From positions 2,336,001-2,400,000 of the forward strand of contig NC_135013.1 in the NCBI RefSeq assembly GCF_051020955.1: 64,000 bases of DNA, in the 5' to 3' direction. Below are positions 43,969-55,739 of the stretch, one piece after another (position 1 is the first letter of the stretch; each line of letters opens with the position of its first letter). The DNA comes from Megalopta genalis. Lineage: Eukaryota > Arthropoda > Insecta > Hymenoptera > Halictidae. Under the pieces are notes generated by a model, which saw nothing but the letters and a program-made list of their open reading frames with translations, made no database searches and was not told where the DNA came from. The position numbers and the translations under genes were made by a program.

Positions 43969-44245
43969 AATTTATATACATATATATTTAATTGGTATTA
44001 TTTAATTAAAAATATTTTATTTAATTTTATCTTTCTAATTTCGGTGTAATTAAATTGAATTGCACTAACTTTGTGGACATTTCATACAATAAAAATTTGT
44101 AGTCAATTTTAAAAATTTAAATTAAAAAATTGTAGTCACACACAATCAATTAGAAATTCAATATAATAACCTTGTCATTAGAACTTTTTCGTATTCGAGA
44201 CATCCTAGACAAATTCAATTTGCTCGAAATACATTGCAATAAAAA
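43969..44245. other. AT-rich unique sequence
   Basis: No supported gene. Confidence 0.4.
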
Positions 44246-44416
44246 TGTACACTAATTTCTCTCTAATTCGCGCACGAAATGAAGACACGATTATTCGAGC
44301 CTCGCTTCTCGTTTTTATAGTTGTTGACGATCGGTGATCAAAAAAAGTAATCGTGTCTACTCTTCCCAAATTGTCCATTTTTAGCGGGCAATCCGAGCGC
44401 GAATTAGGGGGAAAAA
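44246..44416. mobile_element. Family B MITE, short copy
   Basis: Left arm ACTAATTTCTCTCTAATTCG ... CACGATTATTCGAGCCTCG, right arm TCGTGTCTACTCTTCCCAAA ... GAATTAGGGGG. The left arm lacks the AAATGGACAATTTGGG block present in the right arm. Confidence 0.7.
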
Positions 44417-44855
44417 AGCGTTCAAAGACCGTGCAAGCGCCGAGAGGAACCCGGTGAAAATCGACTAAATTATCGGCGAATTTGAGAAAAAGAAACAGGA
44501 CGAAACGAAACGAACGAGACGTTTGTTGCCGACAAGCGGATTTCACGGCATAAAACGGTAAAACGTAAAAATATCAATATCCCCGATATAAAACGTAAAA
44601 TAAATCTCTGCGTGACTCTTTCTGTTTCTGTTTCGATCCGAAGAAAATCGTTAACGCTTTGGTTGCCGCGAATATCGTCGGTATTGGAACGCGATAAAAC
44701 GAGGCTGCTCGATCGAACAATTTGCTGCTCCAGCATTTTTCGACGCGTGCTCGCGGAGAATTATGAAAGAAAGAATTTCTCTCCGCGTTTCTTCTCGCCG
44801 CGATCGAAGCGTTAACGGAAAGTAAACAGAATACGGGAGAATTTTCGCAAATTGT
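44417..44855. other. Unique sequence
   Basis: No supported gene. Confidence 0.4.
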
Positions 44856-45388
44856 CACGCGGATTGTAAACAGAAATGAAGAATTTCAGAAGAGAAGATC
44901 AAATTGTTCGAGCCTCGCGAGTACGTTTTTATAATTATACTAATTTCTCCCTAATTCGCGCCTAGATTCCGCACAGAAATGAACAATTTCGGAAGAGGAG
45001 ATACGATTATCCGACTTCGAAGCTCGGTTTTGTAATCACCAACGGTCAACAATTATAAAAACGAGTCGCCAGGCTCGAAAAATCGCGTCTCGTCTCCCCA
45101 AATTGTCAATTTTTGCGCGCGAATTAGGGAGAAATCGCTGTACATATCGTCAACAAACTGTAAAAACGAGCTGCGAGGCGCGAACAATCGTGTCTCCCCT
45201 CCCCAAATTGTCCGTTTTTGCGCGAGAATTAGGGAGAAATCATTGTACCGATCGTCAACTGTAAAAACGAGCCTCGAGGCTCGAACAATCGCGTCTCCTC
45301 TTCCCAAATTGTCCACTTTTGTGCGCGATCCGAGCGTCGAGACATTCGAATCCGTATCGACAGATCGCGAGAAATTATAAAAGCATAA
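44856..45388. mobile_element. Family B element with multiplied arms
   Basis: Left arms at about 44860 and 44945 (AATTTCTCCCTAATTCGCGC, GGAAGAGGAGATACGATTAT). Right arms follow at about 45050, 45165 and 45260, each AAAAACGAG...GAGGCTCGAACAATCG, TCTCCTCTTCCCAAATTGTC and GAATTAGGGAGAAATC, with a period of about 100-115 bp. Confidence 0.75.
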
Positions 45389-45990
45389 ATACAGTCATTT
45401 TTCCGTAATTCGCGCGCAGATTGCGCACAAAAAATGGATAATTTCAGAAGAGAAAACACGATTGTTCGAGCCTCGCGACTACGTTTTTACAATTACGGTA
45501 ATTTCTCCCTAATTCGCGCTCAGATTCCGCACAGAAATGAACAATTTCGGAAGAGGAGATACGTCACTTTACCGTAATGAAAAGTGGCGATTTTTTAATG
45601 TTTATACGAAATTATTTATACTGAGAAAAATATCTCAGTATCCTAAGATAACAAATACAAGTAAATCTTCTCGAAAGTTAGCATCCATATTTTTAAACGT
45701 GTTAAAACGCAAACCCTTAAATATATCGACTTAAAAACAAGGTGACTTATGCCACTTCCAAAATAAACGGCGCAATTATAAAAACGAGTCGCCAGACTCG
45801 AACAATCGCGTCTCCTCTCCCCAAATTGTTCACTTTTGCACGCGAATTAGAGAGAAATCGCTGTACCGATCATCAACAAATTATAAAATCAATCCTCGAG
45901 ACTCGAACAATCGCGTCTCCTCTTCCCAAATCGTCCAGTTTCGCCCGCGATCCGCGCATCGATCAGAGAGAATTCACTGCAAAATTCGCG
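45389..45990. mobile_element. Family B element: doubled arms around a unique spacer
   Basis: Two left arms in tandem (45391-45560) are matched by two right arms in tandem (45776-45990), giving a nested 2+2 palindrome. Between them, 45563-45770 is AT-rich DNA unrelated to the family (starts TCACTTTACCGTAATG), probably an insertion or captured sequence. Confidence 0.75.
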
Positions 45991-47261
45991 ATCACTCTTA
46001 CGACGTCGAATAATCTGCACCAATGAACCGCGAGAAATTATAAAATCATAAACATTCGTGCGGGACGTCGACAACTACAATTTGCGCGGGTGCTGAACCG
46101 GCGATCCCCGCCATAATAGCGCGATTCCGCGCGAAGTTCGCGTCGCGCGTCGCGCTGAGATCCGTCGGATCGGTCGATCGAATGTGTTTTCAGGGGTCCT
46201 CGGTAGATTGCAATGTTTTATTAAACAATCATTTGGTTTCCAAGGATCGAGCTTGCTACGCTACTTTTCTCGCCGCTGACAAATTATGTACAACACGTGT
46301 CGTCTACGCGCGGCCAATCTGATTGCGCGTGACAATAGTGATTCGTCGTTCGCACGGTCGTCGATAAGTCGAGTTTCAAGGCAACGGAACGAGCGGAACG
46401 CTTCGAGAAAACTGCCACGACAATTCTCTGGCAGGCAAAGAATTTTCCTTCCATTTCCAGGGCGCCGTGGATCGAGAATTACAAAAATCATTTCCAGGTG
46501 AAATCAATTTCACGGCTACCGGATGTTCCGTCCGTTTCCATCGAACCGGGAGCAAAACGAAGACCGAAGATCTTAGCCCTAGTCTTCTTCATTTTGATCC
46601 CGTTTCCGCACACGCGGCGCTCGCAATCGCATAAAATCCGCTGGTCCGACCGATCAAACATATTCCAGAAGGTATTGCGTATTCGCGCAAGGATCGCGCC
46701 CCTTCGAGTCGCGGGCGAATAAAATATAAAAAAAAAGAAACGAAAGAAGCAAGAGCTCGAACCCTCGAAACGCGTGTAATAATCTCTCGATACGTTGCCT
46801 CGCTCTTCCTTGGACGCGTAAAAAAGTAAAGAACAAATAATAAACGTGGGGCCGTGGAGAAAAGGGTGACTGAAAAATACGCAATATATTCTGGGACGTT
46901 CGTGGCGATAAAAGAAATCCACCCCTTCGTGCGCCCTGTAAACGACCCTGTAAACGTGGCTGCCTGTAGGACGCGTGTCACCGACTCTCGCCGCGACAGT
47001 TTATTTATCGAGAAGCGCGTCTTTTTTATTTATCGAGAGCACATTTGTTTCTGCGCGCGATTCCTTTCTTCGTCGATTTACAAACAGTTTACGGCGAGAG
47101 AAACACGCCGTCGTGGGGCGTGTCGCGTTGACGAATCCGTCGTGCATCGACGAGAAGCGATGTTGGTATCTGGCTCAAGGAAAGAATTGACGGGCTTTTT
47201 ACAGAGCGCACGTGGACCTGAGACTGGTCCCGACTGGTCCTGGACGGTGCGCGGTTCCCTC
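45991..47261. other. Unique sequence, no supported gene
   Basis: A dispersed-motif copy (GCATAAAATCCGCTGGTCCG) is near 46628. Opposing frames of 70-144 codons overlap at 46.3-47.2 kb and none is recognisable. Confidence 0.4.
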
Positions 47262-48345
47262 TAATGTCTCTCTAATTGACGCTCAGATTGTCCACGATAA
47301 TAGAAAATTTAGGAAGAGGAGACACGATTGTTCGAGCCTCGCGATCCATTTTTATAGTTGCGGAATTGTCAGCAACTATAAAAACGAGCTGCAAGGCTCG
47401 AATAATCGTATCTCCTCTTTCCAAATTGTCCATTTTTGTGCATACAGTAATGTCTCTCTAATTGACGCTCGGATTGTCCACGATAACAGAAAATTTAAGA
47501 AGAGGAGATACAATTGTTCAATCCTCGCGGTCCATTTTTATAGTTGAGGAATTGTTAACAACTATAAAAACGAGTTGCAAGGCTCGAATAATGAAATCTC
47601 CTCTTCCAAAAATTGTCCATTTTTGTGGACAATAGGAGCGTCAATTAGAGAGTCATCGCTGTACAATAATGTTTCCCTAATTGAGGCTGAGATTTTGGGC
47701 AATTCGGGGAGAGAAGATACGATTGTTCGAGCCTTGCGTCATAACCTTGACAATTCCTAACTATAAAAATGAGAGATATAAAAATTAAAGTATAAAAATT
47801 CGAAAGACATCGCTGTACAGTAATGTCTCCCTAATTGACGCTCGGATTGTGCACGAAAGTGGACAATATGGGAAGGGGAGATACGATTAGTCAAGCCTTG
47901 TAGCACGTTTTTTGTATAGATGTTGCAAATTCGTAATTATAAAAACAAATTGCAAGAATCGAATAATCGAATCTGCTCTTCCAAAAATTGTCCATTTTTG
48001 TGGACAATCTGCACGAAAATGGACAATTTGGGGAGAGGAGATACGATTGTTCGAGTCTTGACATAATCTTCACATAACCTTGACAGTTCTTAACTATAAA
48101 AATGAACCGCGAGACTCGGATAATCGTATCACCTCTTCCAAAGATTGTCCGTTTTTGTGAACAATTTTATCCGAGTCTTGCGGCTCGCTTTCATAATTGT
48201 GGACAATTTATAACTATAAAAATAAACCGCAAGGCTCGAACAATCGTATCTCCCCTTTCCAAATTGTCCATTTTAGTGGACAATCTGAGCATCAATTAGA
48301 GAGACATTACTGCAATCCGAGCGTCAGTTAGGGAGACATTACGTG
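47262..48345. repeat. Head-to-tail array of family B palindromes
   Basis: At least four palindromic units in tandem. Left arms (GTCTCTCTAATTGACGCTCR, GATTGTCCACGATAAYAGAA, AGGAGAYACRATTGTTCGAG) start near 47265, 47452, 47667 and 47822. Right arms (AACTATAAAAACGAGYTGCA, ATCTCCTCTTYCAAAATTGT, CATTTTTGTGGACAAT, GTCAATTAGAGAGWCAT) lie between. From 47.94 kb the arms become shuffled and partial. Every unit can fold into a long hairpin. Confidence 0.8.
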
Positions 48346-48891
48346 ACACGAGGAGAACGCGAGAATCAGCGGCGCACAAGCAACAGAATGTAAGAGAAAA
48401 CGGAACTGAAAACAACGTTTAGGCCGTGCGATGCGGAGAGCCGCGTACAAACACGCCGCCACGTTGGCTCGCTTTTCTGCGGACAGCCAGAAAGAAAAAT
48501 ACAAAATTAGTACAACACAGTGTTTCGCGGTCCTGGCGAACCGCCGCCAATGGGCGTCCGGCGTTCGATGCTACGGTCCGCTCTTCTCTATTCCGGTCAA
48601 GAGCGAGAGAGAGAGATACAGAGAGATAGAGAGAGTAAAAAAAAAAAATAAAAACAGGGGAAATGTACGAACTGGACCAGAACATAAACATTGCATTTTT
48701 ATTAATACAGCATGAAGAAGGTTCATTGACACGCCTGCTTATAATCCACGCGACGGGGACGCGATCTTTCTCCGGGGTGGTGGGGGTGGGGAGGGGTAGT
48801 AAACAGGCAGCAGATCCGTGTTCGTGTGCGGAGGCGACAGAGAAAGAGAAAGAGAAAGAGAAAGAGAAAGAGAAAGAGAAAGAGAAAGAGA

Positions 48892-48931
<40 letters not shown>

Positions 48932-49354
48932 AAACGAGGCGGGCCGCGTGTGGGTCCTTCAACGACGATCCCCGCGTGTCCTTGCTTCCTCGTCCTTTAA
49001 CACGTTTCGCGCGACGCAGAGGATTCGTATTTCGTGTTCGCGCGACGGAATCCGTCCGCGGGTCCAGCCGACCGGCCGATAAATATTCGATCGTACTCGT
49101 GTGAACGCGGATTACACGTGAAACAGAGAGGTTGTTTTCATTCGACTTATACATACGGATCCTAGAATGTAAACGCGACCGTCGTCGCGGCGGCTACCGC
49201 GTTTGGATCCGTCCGGATCGATCGTCGCTGGTCGATCCAATGGGGGAAGCCGCCGCGGCGACGCGGTCGTATCTTAAGATCTTAAAACGGAGTACGTGTG
49301 TGTATATGTGAGTTCGAGCTCCACTCCGTGTTCCAGTGTGGATACATCCTCTTT
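48346..49354. other. Intergenic sequence with GA/AGAGAA microsatellite
   Basis: GA-rich at 48600-48637 and (AGAGAA)n then (GA)n at 48838-48927. Frames through the tract (Glu/Lys/Arg or Leu/Phe) are artefacts. No gene is supported. Confidence 0.5.
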
Positions 49355-49372
49355 TTTATATAGCTAATATAG

Positions 49373-49378
49373 TTTATT
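49373..49378 (-). terminator. Probable polyadenylation signal of the RPRD2-like gene
   Basis: TTTATT on the plus strand is AATAAA on the minus strand, about 290 bp beyond the stop codon at 49667. It sits in AT-rich DNA, as expected of a 3' UTR end. Confidence 0.45.
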
Positions 49379-49666
49379 TATATATGTATATAGGCGAATC
49401 AATCGCACAGAAGCGCGGCGAGCACCTTCCGGTGAAGACGGGCGACGATCTCCCGCGGAAGATCTCGCCGCGTTCTACCGGGGGACCGGTTGCTGCGATT
49501 CCCTCCGAAGATCCAGCGACACGGCGCGAGACCGGTCCGGGGCCGAGTTCGCAACAACTTATTTACAGAAATAGAAAAAACGACAACAAGTGTCTCTCTC
49601 ACACACGCGGGCTTACAAACTGTTCGCTATTCGGACAGGGGTGCGACGACTACACGCGCGGTGTCT

Positions 49667-52600
49667 CTACCAATTGTTACCCCGTCCCCGGCCCCGAAAC
49701 CCGTTGCCCCTGAACTGACCGCCGCGTTTCATCCCCCTCGGCATGAAGCTGCCGATCGCGGGGCCGCGGGGCCCCCGGTCCATCCAGGGGGCCCTGGGCC
49801 CGCCCCGGAACCCTCGGCCACGGGGCGGGCCGCCTCTCCACGGGGGGAACGGGACGGGACCGGCGAGACGCGGCCGGAAGTTAGAGCCTAATGGACCGTC
49901 GAAGTCGTATATACCCGGATGAGACTCCGCCGACACCTGAGGGATCGGTCCGTTCAGGCCGGAATCGGATCCAGTCGGTGTCTGAGGCCCGTTCGTCAGC
50001 ATCCGCTTCTTGTTGATGTTATCCTCGAGCTGGTCTTCGAAGCCGCCGTTCGTCGACGGTCGCTTGAGATCGTTGTTAGACGCGTTCACCAAGTCCTCCA
50101 TCTGTTGGTCCATGTGTGCCGGCTGGTGCTCGTTGAAGCTGATCTCCTGGCCACCGAGTTCAGGCGAGTCGATGTTGTCGCAGGCTTTCTCGCCGGTTAT
50201 CACCGGCTCGGACTCCACGTGCTCCTCGTACTCGGAGATCGGCACGTACTGGCTCAACTGGGAGTCCTTCGAGTCCGCCGCCACCGGCACCACCGTCACT
50301 TGGTTCAGCGGCGGCTGGTCCTCCGGCTCGGAGGTCACCGGCTCGGACTCGTGCTCGTGCACGAGACTCGAGCCGCCTGGGTAAGGCGGCTGGTCGAGGT
50401 CGCGGGAGTTCGGGGTGCCGTGGGAGGATCTACGGTCCTGCGGATTGTCCTCTTGGTCCTGGTCCGGCGCGTGCTCCGCGCTCACCAGGGCATCCTTGTC
50501 GTCCGGCAGACCTATCGGCATGCCCTCTTCGTCCAGGATCACAACCGTGTCCGGCGGCTGAAGCAACAGAGGCCGACTGTTCGGCAGGATCTCCGGCGAC
50601 GACCTTTGGTGCTGGTCCAGGGATCGTGGTTTACGATTGTTCAGCAGATTCCTCTGTTTGTTGTGGTCGTCGGAGTATCGGTCCCGGCGGTTCCGCGGGA
50701 AACCTCGACCTCCCCGTCCTCTGTCGTTCCGGTGGAACGACATGTCCCTGTGAGGATGGTCGGCAGGCTGCGAGTACCTGCCGCGCATCTGCGACTCGCC
50801 GTGGAACTCCGGATTCGGTCTCAGGCCGTGATTCTCCCGGTACTCGAAGTCTTGTTGGGGAAAGTCTGACTGGGATTGGTGCATCTGGTGGAACTCTTGC
50901 TGGCCGAAATCCTGCTGGTTCTGCAGGAAACCCGGCGGCGGTCTGTTCTGATGGAAATTCGACTGGGACGGGTGAAAGTCCGACGGAGGATTGTGACGGA
51001 AGTCTCCTTGGTCCTGGTGGAACGGTGCTTGGTTCGGATGAAATTGGGGCGGCGGTGGCGGCGGCGGCGGTGGTCCCGAGTGCATGTGCACGTCCTGCAT
51101 CATCGGCCCGTGCGGACCCGGCATTTGCCCGGAGGGAAGCGGGATCATACGCATATCCATGTCCATGTGCTGGGACGGTGGCGGATTACCGACTCTCATG
51201 TCTCTGTCCTGCGACCTCACGTCCACCAACACCCTTCCCTTTGGCTTGCTGTCGGTCTCGTCGTCGGACATCTCCATGTCTACACTTTCCACGATATCAC
51301 CGGGTTGCATATGTTGCCTGATATTTGCATTGTGAAGATTTCAATTTAAGAGGATGACTGATTAACGCACTGCTCTAACGATAAGCTCGCAAATATACCG
51401 GTTCACTTACCGGTAATCCTGGTCGCCCGACGACCATAAGGTACTGTTCGGTATCGTACTCATCGAGCTGTCGTTCACGTTGTGATTGGCCGGACTGCCT
51501 GTTAAACTGATCAAATTACGATGGTCGACGTCCGCTGCTTTCATCAGTCGATACGGCAGCTGGTTCTCCACCGTCATCGGTATCGGTATCACCCTAGAGA
51601 AGCGCGTTTTAGTAATGTATAAAACGTGTCACGCGATGCCTCGAGATCGATCGAGCCTTTTCAAACTACTAAATGTTTCACCTATGATCTACGTCCCCGG
51701 TGGTACTCAGAAGAGATTCTTGCGGTTGAGGGTCATCGTACTCTACCGGGTCTGTAAATCCTGCTTTCTCATACATTGGCGGCGATTCCGGCGTCTCCGA
51801 TAGGATCTCGTTTTTTCCTCTGACCGGGTTAACCCACGTGGTCTCGTTGCTCGGATCCCATCTATCCGATTCACCGTCCATCCAGACTTTCGTTTTTTCG
51901 TCGCACTCACCGGGCCAACTAGGATTCATGCTATTCTTTCCTGAAGATATAGCGAAACCCGCTGCGTTACAAAGCATTCGTTATTTTAACATCATACTTC
52001 TCTGGCGTTATGTATTCTACTTGCTAAAATCCCATACCCTTTTCCTCCCATTTGGCCGCCTCTTTGATAGATTCGTTCGGTGGTGTCCACGTGGGAAATT
52101 TCGGAGGCAACTTATTGTAACAATTCTCGTCGTCGAGAAATATCGGCGGAGGTAACGGAGGGGGTGGTAACGGGTTCACTGTGTTATTGTTAGTAGGGCC
52201 GTCGAAGGGTACTGTGATGTTACTCTGACTGTTTTGACTGGAGTACGGGGAGGGTGTATGCGACTCGCCGGACAAGTTCCGGACTGGCAGTGGGGTACTG
52301 TGGGTCATTTGGCAATTATTCACGCCCATGGACGTGTTTTGACTACCCATCATTCTTGAGATCACAGGAGTTACAGGATGTTGTCCTAACACAGGTGAAT
52401 GTCTGTAGTTGGTACGTTGAGGGGAACCTACTTGGGACTCGGGAATATCTAGACCAAGACCTGGAATTCCACCAGGATCTTGTGTTCCGTCAGAAGAGGG
52501 AAGAACAGTCTTTAAGAAACTAGAGATATTAAAGTCCGCGTTAGTACTTTCGTTTTTGGAGGGCCTCATATTAATTACTTCTATTGGTTTAGCCTGAAAA

Positions 52601-54235
52601 GAGCATACGACGTTTTAACAATGCTTTAATGCAATATATATTTTATTCTTAATTAAATGTACCTCTAAAGAGTCGGTATACTGCTGTGATATTCCAGTAG
52701 GCGTCGACGATCTTTCGTTAAATATATTTCTCTAGAAAAAAAATAGCATACACAATAACTCAGACAGTCATCTGGTAATGAGATTATCTGTGACAGAGGT
52801 CTTACCATATTACCAAAATCCATATTTCCTCCTATAAAGGACGAAAAGTTATTGGTAAAATCACCAGAGTCATTGCCTTGCCCCAATTCGGGAGCTGGTA
52901 CAGGCACAGGATCATACTCGTGCGAGTATGTTCCATACATAGATGGTGGAGCCACATCTATCATTCCCAACTGGTTTTGAGTTTGGTTCTCATCTCCTGG
53001 TAAATCTATATCACTGTCCGGGCTTGGAGATGGGGCATTGATGTCTGGTGAGGGAATTGGAGATACCAGTGTCGGTAAAAGTTCATCTAACTTTTTCTTT
53101 AAATTTTTTACACGACTTCCAAAATTCCTGTATGCCTATACACAAAAAAAAAAGATGATACACTGAACGACACTGACAAAATTAAAAGTATTTGTATTGT
53201 TTTGTACTTACGTTAGTAACTATTTTAACTTCACCTCTTTGAGTTTCATAAAATTGATCGGCTTGTTCTAATAACTCGAGCACTTGTGTCCTTTCCCTGA
53301 TCTCTGCTTCTAATGCACGAACATAATTTTCAACATTCCTCACTGCCAAATCGACTTCTTTCTCAGCATCCTCTACTCTTCTTCTATCTTTCAAAGAAGC
53401 GCATAACTCTTCTGCATTTTCTACATCTATGTTACTTTCCCTTAAGTCTCGTAATCTTGCATCTGTTGCTTGCTCCAATGTAGAACAAGATCTCATAGTA
53501 GAAATAAGTAAAGCAGCCTGAAATTCTTCTGGAGGTGCTGTTGGTTGTGGGTCCAGTTTCTTTTTTGGAGCTACTGAAATTAATCCGGACAAGTCAGCCA
53601 GAAACTCTTCATCGTATACTTGTCGCTGATCCCAGATCTTAAATATCCTCAATATACGATGCTTCACTTTTTCATCTCTGACCATAGTTGTCGCGCGTTG
53701 CAGAGTCGTCCCCCAAGACTCCACAAACTCAAAATTTTTTCTCTTCGAGTATTGGATAACATCGTTTGCCAGATAAAAAAGTGTCAAACGATGCTCAACT
53801 TTCACTGTCATTTAAAACACATCTGATTATCATCCATCATATTATAACGATGGAATAGAATATGTATTAATGAAATCATAAACAAATAATCAACTGTAAA
53901 CACGTTGTTTTGACAGACACTAAAACTTATTGTAAGTTACTACAAACAAATAATTTAAGAATTATGATATTTATTAGACTAAGGATTAAAATTGTCAAAA
54001 TTGTGGTTTCGGAGTATTTGATTTCCACGTAAATGTTGTTATCAAATAACATTGGTTAAGAAACATTATAGAATTTACCTTTCTTTAGTACTTGCAACCA
54101 CGTAGCAACAATCTTTTTATGGTGTTGTCGCCTTTCCAGGCACCAGGAAGAGAGACCCTGAATCGACTCCTGAGAATCTTTCAGCGTGTGGAGCCTTCGC
54201 TCAAAGAGCTCCACGTCAAAGTCACTGTTCGCCAT
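49667..54235 (-). CDS. RPRD2-like CID protein (regulation of nuclear pre-mRNA), 8 exons
   Basis: Minus-strand exons: 54235-54079, 53804-53212, 53135-52806, 52731-52663, 52593-52038, 51940-51682, 51593-51411, 51317-49667. All borders are GT/AG and phases match, giving 1265 residues. The N-terminus (about 1-135) is a CID: MANSDFDVELFERRL, HRLTLFYLANDVIQYSKRK, WGTTLQRA, ILRIFKIWDQRQVY. A charged coiled coil follows (about 155-275, with LRDLRESNIDVENAEELC and VRALEAEIRERTQ), as in RPRD/CREPT proteins. CID proteins bind the phosphorylated C-terminal repeats of RNA polymerase II in the nucleus. The long tail is low complexity: Pro-rich (360-570), His/Gln/Phe/Pro-rich (about 795-890), acidic, and an RGG-rich end (about 1196-1265). 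Length and order fit RPRD2 rather than the short RPRD1A/B. The start ATG follows a stretch with no upstream in-frame coding evidence. It is divergent from the SCP-x gene. Confidence 0.93.
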
Positions 54236-55739
54236 TATAAGTTACAGTAATACATTTAACAGACTGTTTATGAACTCGTTGCAATGTCACGTTTTAACGT
54301 GAACCACCGAGAGGAACACGCATAGCGTTGTTCAGGTATCATAGGTACAACGTCTATCTAGGCAAATCAACCTAACCAAGTAACTGTTGCTGATGCACTA
54401 GTCATCGGGATCTCGAACATCGTAAACATCCATCGAAGTCAAACCATTTTCGTTGTCGGCAATAATATTGTTCTCTAGCTTCTCGAACAGTGTTTCGCAC
54501 AGAAAACAACAGAAATCTTTGAAAACCACTCGAATCGTTGTTCGTATGATCCGCACGCTGAAGACACCGCTTCCGCGTCACTCACAACGCACAAAGAAAC
54601 TTCCTCAATTCGGCAAGCAAATCCGTCGTAACAATGCTCTTATGCACTCGACAATATCACATGTAGAACATGTCAACTTTTCCAGTACATTTCAAAACTA
54701 TCGTAATCCAGTGTGACCGATCTTGAAAACAAGAGTCCGCCATCTTTTCAGAACCAAAACACGAGCGCGCAATGGCCGGCGCGATTTTCTAGTGCATACA
54801 TATATATATAGCACAGCACGAAATTCAGAAAAAAAATAGCTCCCCATGTAATGTCACATACCCCCTTTGCAAACTCTGTTGTTAAATATTTCGACAAACA
54901 GAATGTACGTCAAGTAAAATTTCATATTCTAGCCATTTCGCGTGTAAAAGTGAACGTATATCCCAGGCGTAGTTATTGAATATTTGACGTTTCGTTGTCG
55001 ATTAAACAAAGATTGAAGCAACGATTAGAAATAATAGTAAATAAGGTTATAGAAATATCTGATATTTTATCGGCACGCGTATCTATGTGTTTTAAAAGAA
55101 AATTTTTGTTACTCTTTCGGGCTTGTTATTGTTTACAAATCGATCGTATTTGTAGGTTAAACTAGTTGCTTCAAAGTTCGATAAAATTTCCGTTCTCATT
55201 ACGTCGATAACGTTTGTACGTTTACACGTTTATAAGCTTCACTCGATAATGGTTTACATTATTTATTTAAAGTTCAAATGGTCCTGTTTGCCGCGTTGAG
55301 TCTAGCAGTTGGTAATAGAGCCTGCGCACTGAGGACGTGGTCCATATCTACACGCAATATCTACAGTACATCGAAGCTACAAAGTGAAGCGCATGGCGAC
55401 ATCTACGGGAGAATTAGGAACTAAATCGACGCAACAATGTTATCCTACCGAATTTGCGATTGTGATTTCTCCGCTGTTCTCCGTGATTATTCGCGCTCCG
55501 TAAGCCGAGCGTAGCAGTACTAGTTGAGAATTAGCTGTGTCATTCCTCAATTTGATTTGCACCTTTTTTGTGATTAGATACTGCGGATAGGATTAAAGGT
55601 CAGTTTTTATCTTCAATATTTATTAATACGAGGCTCGTATAATCAGTTTAGTTAAGAGTACACTGGCGCAAGCATTAACTTCGCGTGTTATTTTCCATAC
55701 TGATTTCACTTTCTCTGTTTCGGATCAAGTTCTTTCAAG
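54236..55739. promoter_or_regulatory. Divergent intergenic region between RPRD2-like and SCP-x
   Basis: About 1.5 kb separates the two start codons and should contain both promoters and 5' UTRs. CCGCCATCTTTT, a YY1-like core often found near start sites, is at 54737-54748. No TATA box placement is convincing. A small frame at 54453-54716 has no recognisable content. The 5' UTR limits cannot be set from sequence. Confidence 0.5.

Noticed and set aside
48663..49154. 139- and 143-codon frames in opposite strands
   Set aside because: They are built on the AGAGAA/GA microsatellite (Glu/Lys or Leu/Phe runs).
49919..50869. A 316-codon open frame on the plus strand
   Set aside because: It is antisense to the last coding exon of the RPRD2-like gene and arises from that exon's codon bias; content is Arg/Leu/Val low-complexity and no splice or start context supports it. 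The 231- and 157-codon plus frames nearby are rejected for the same reason.
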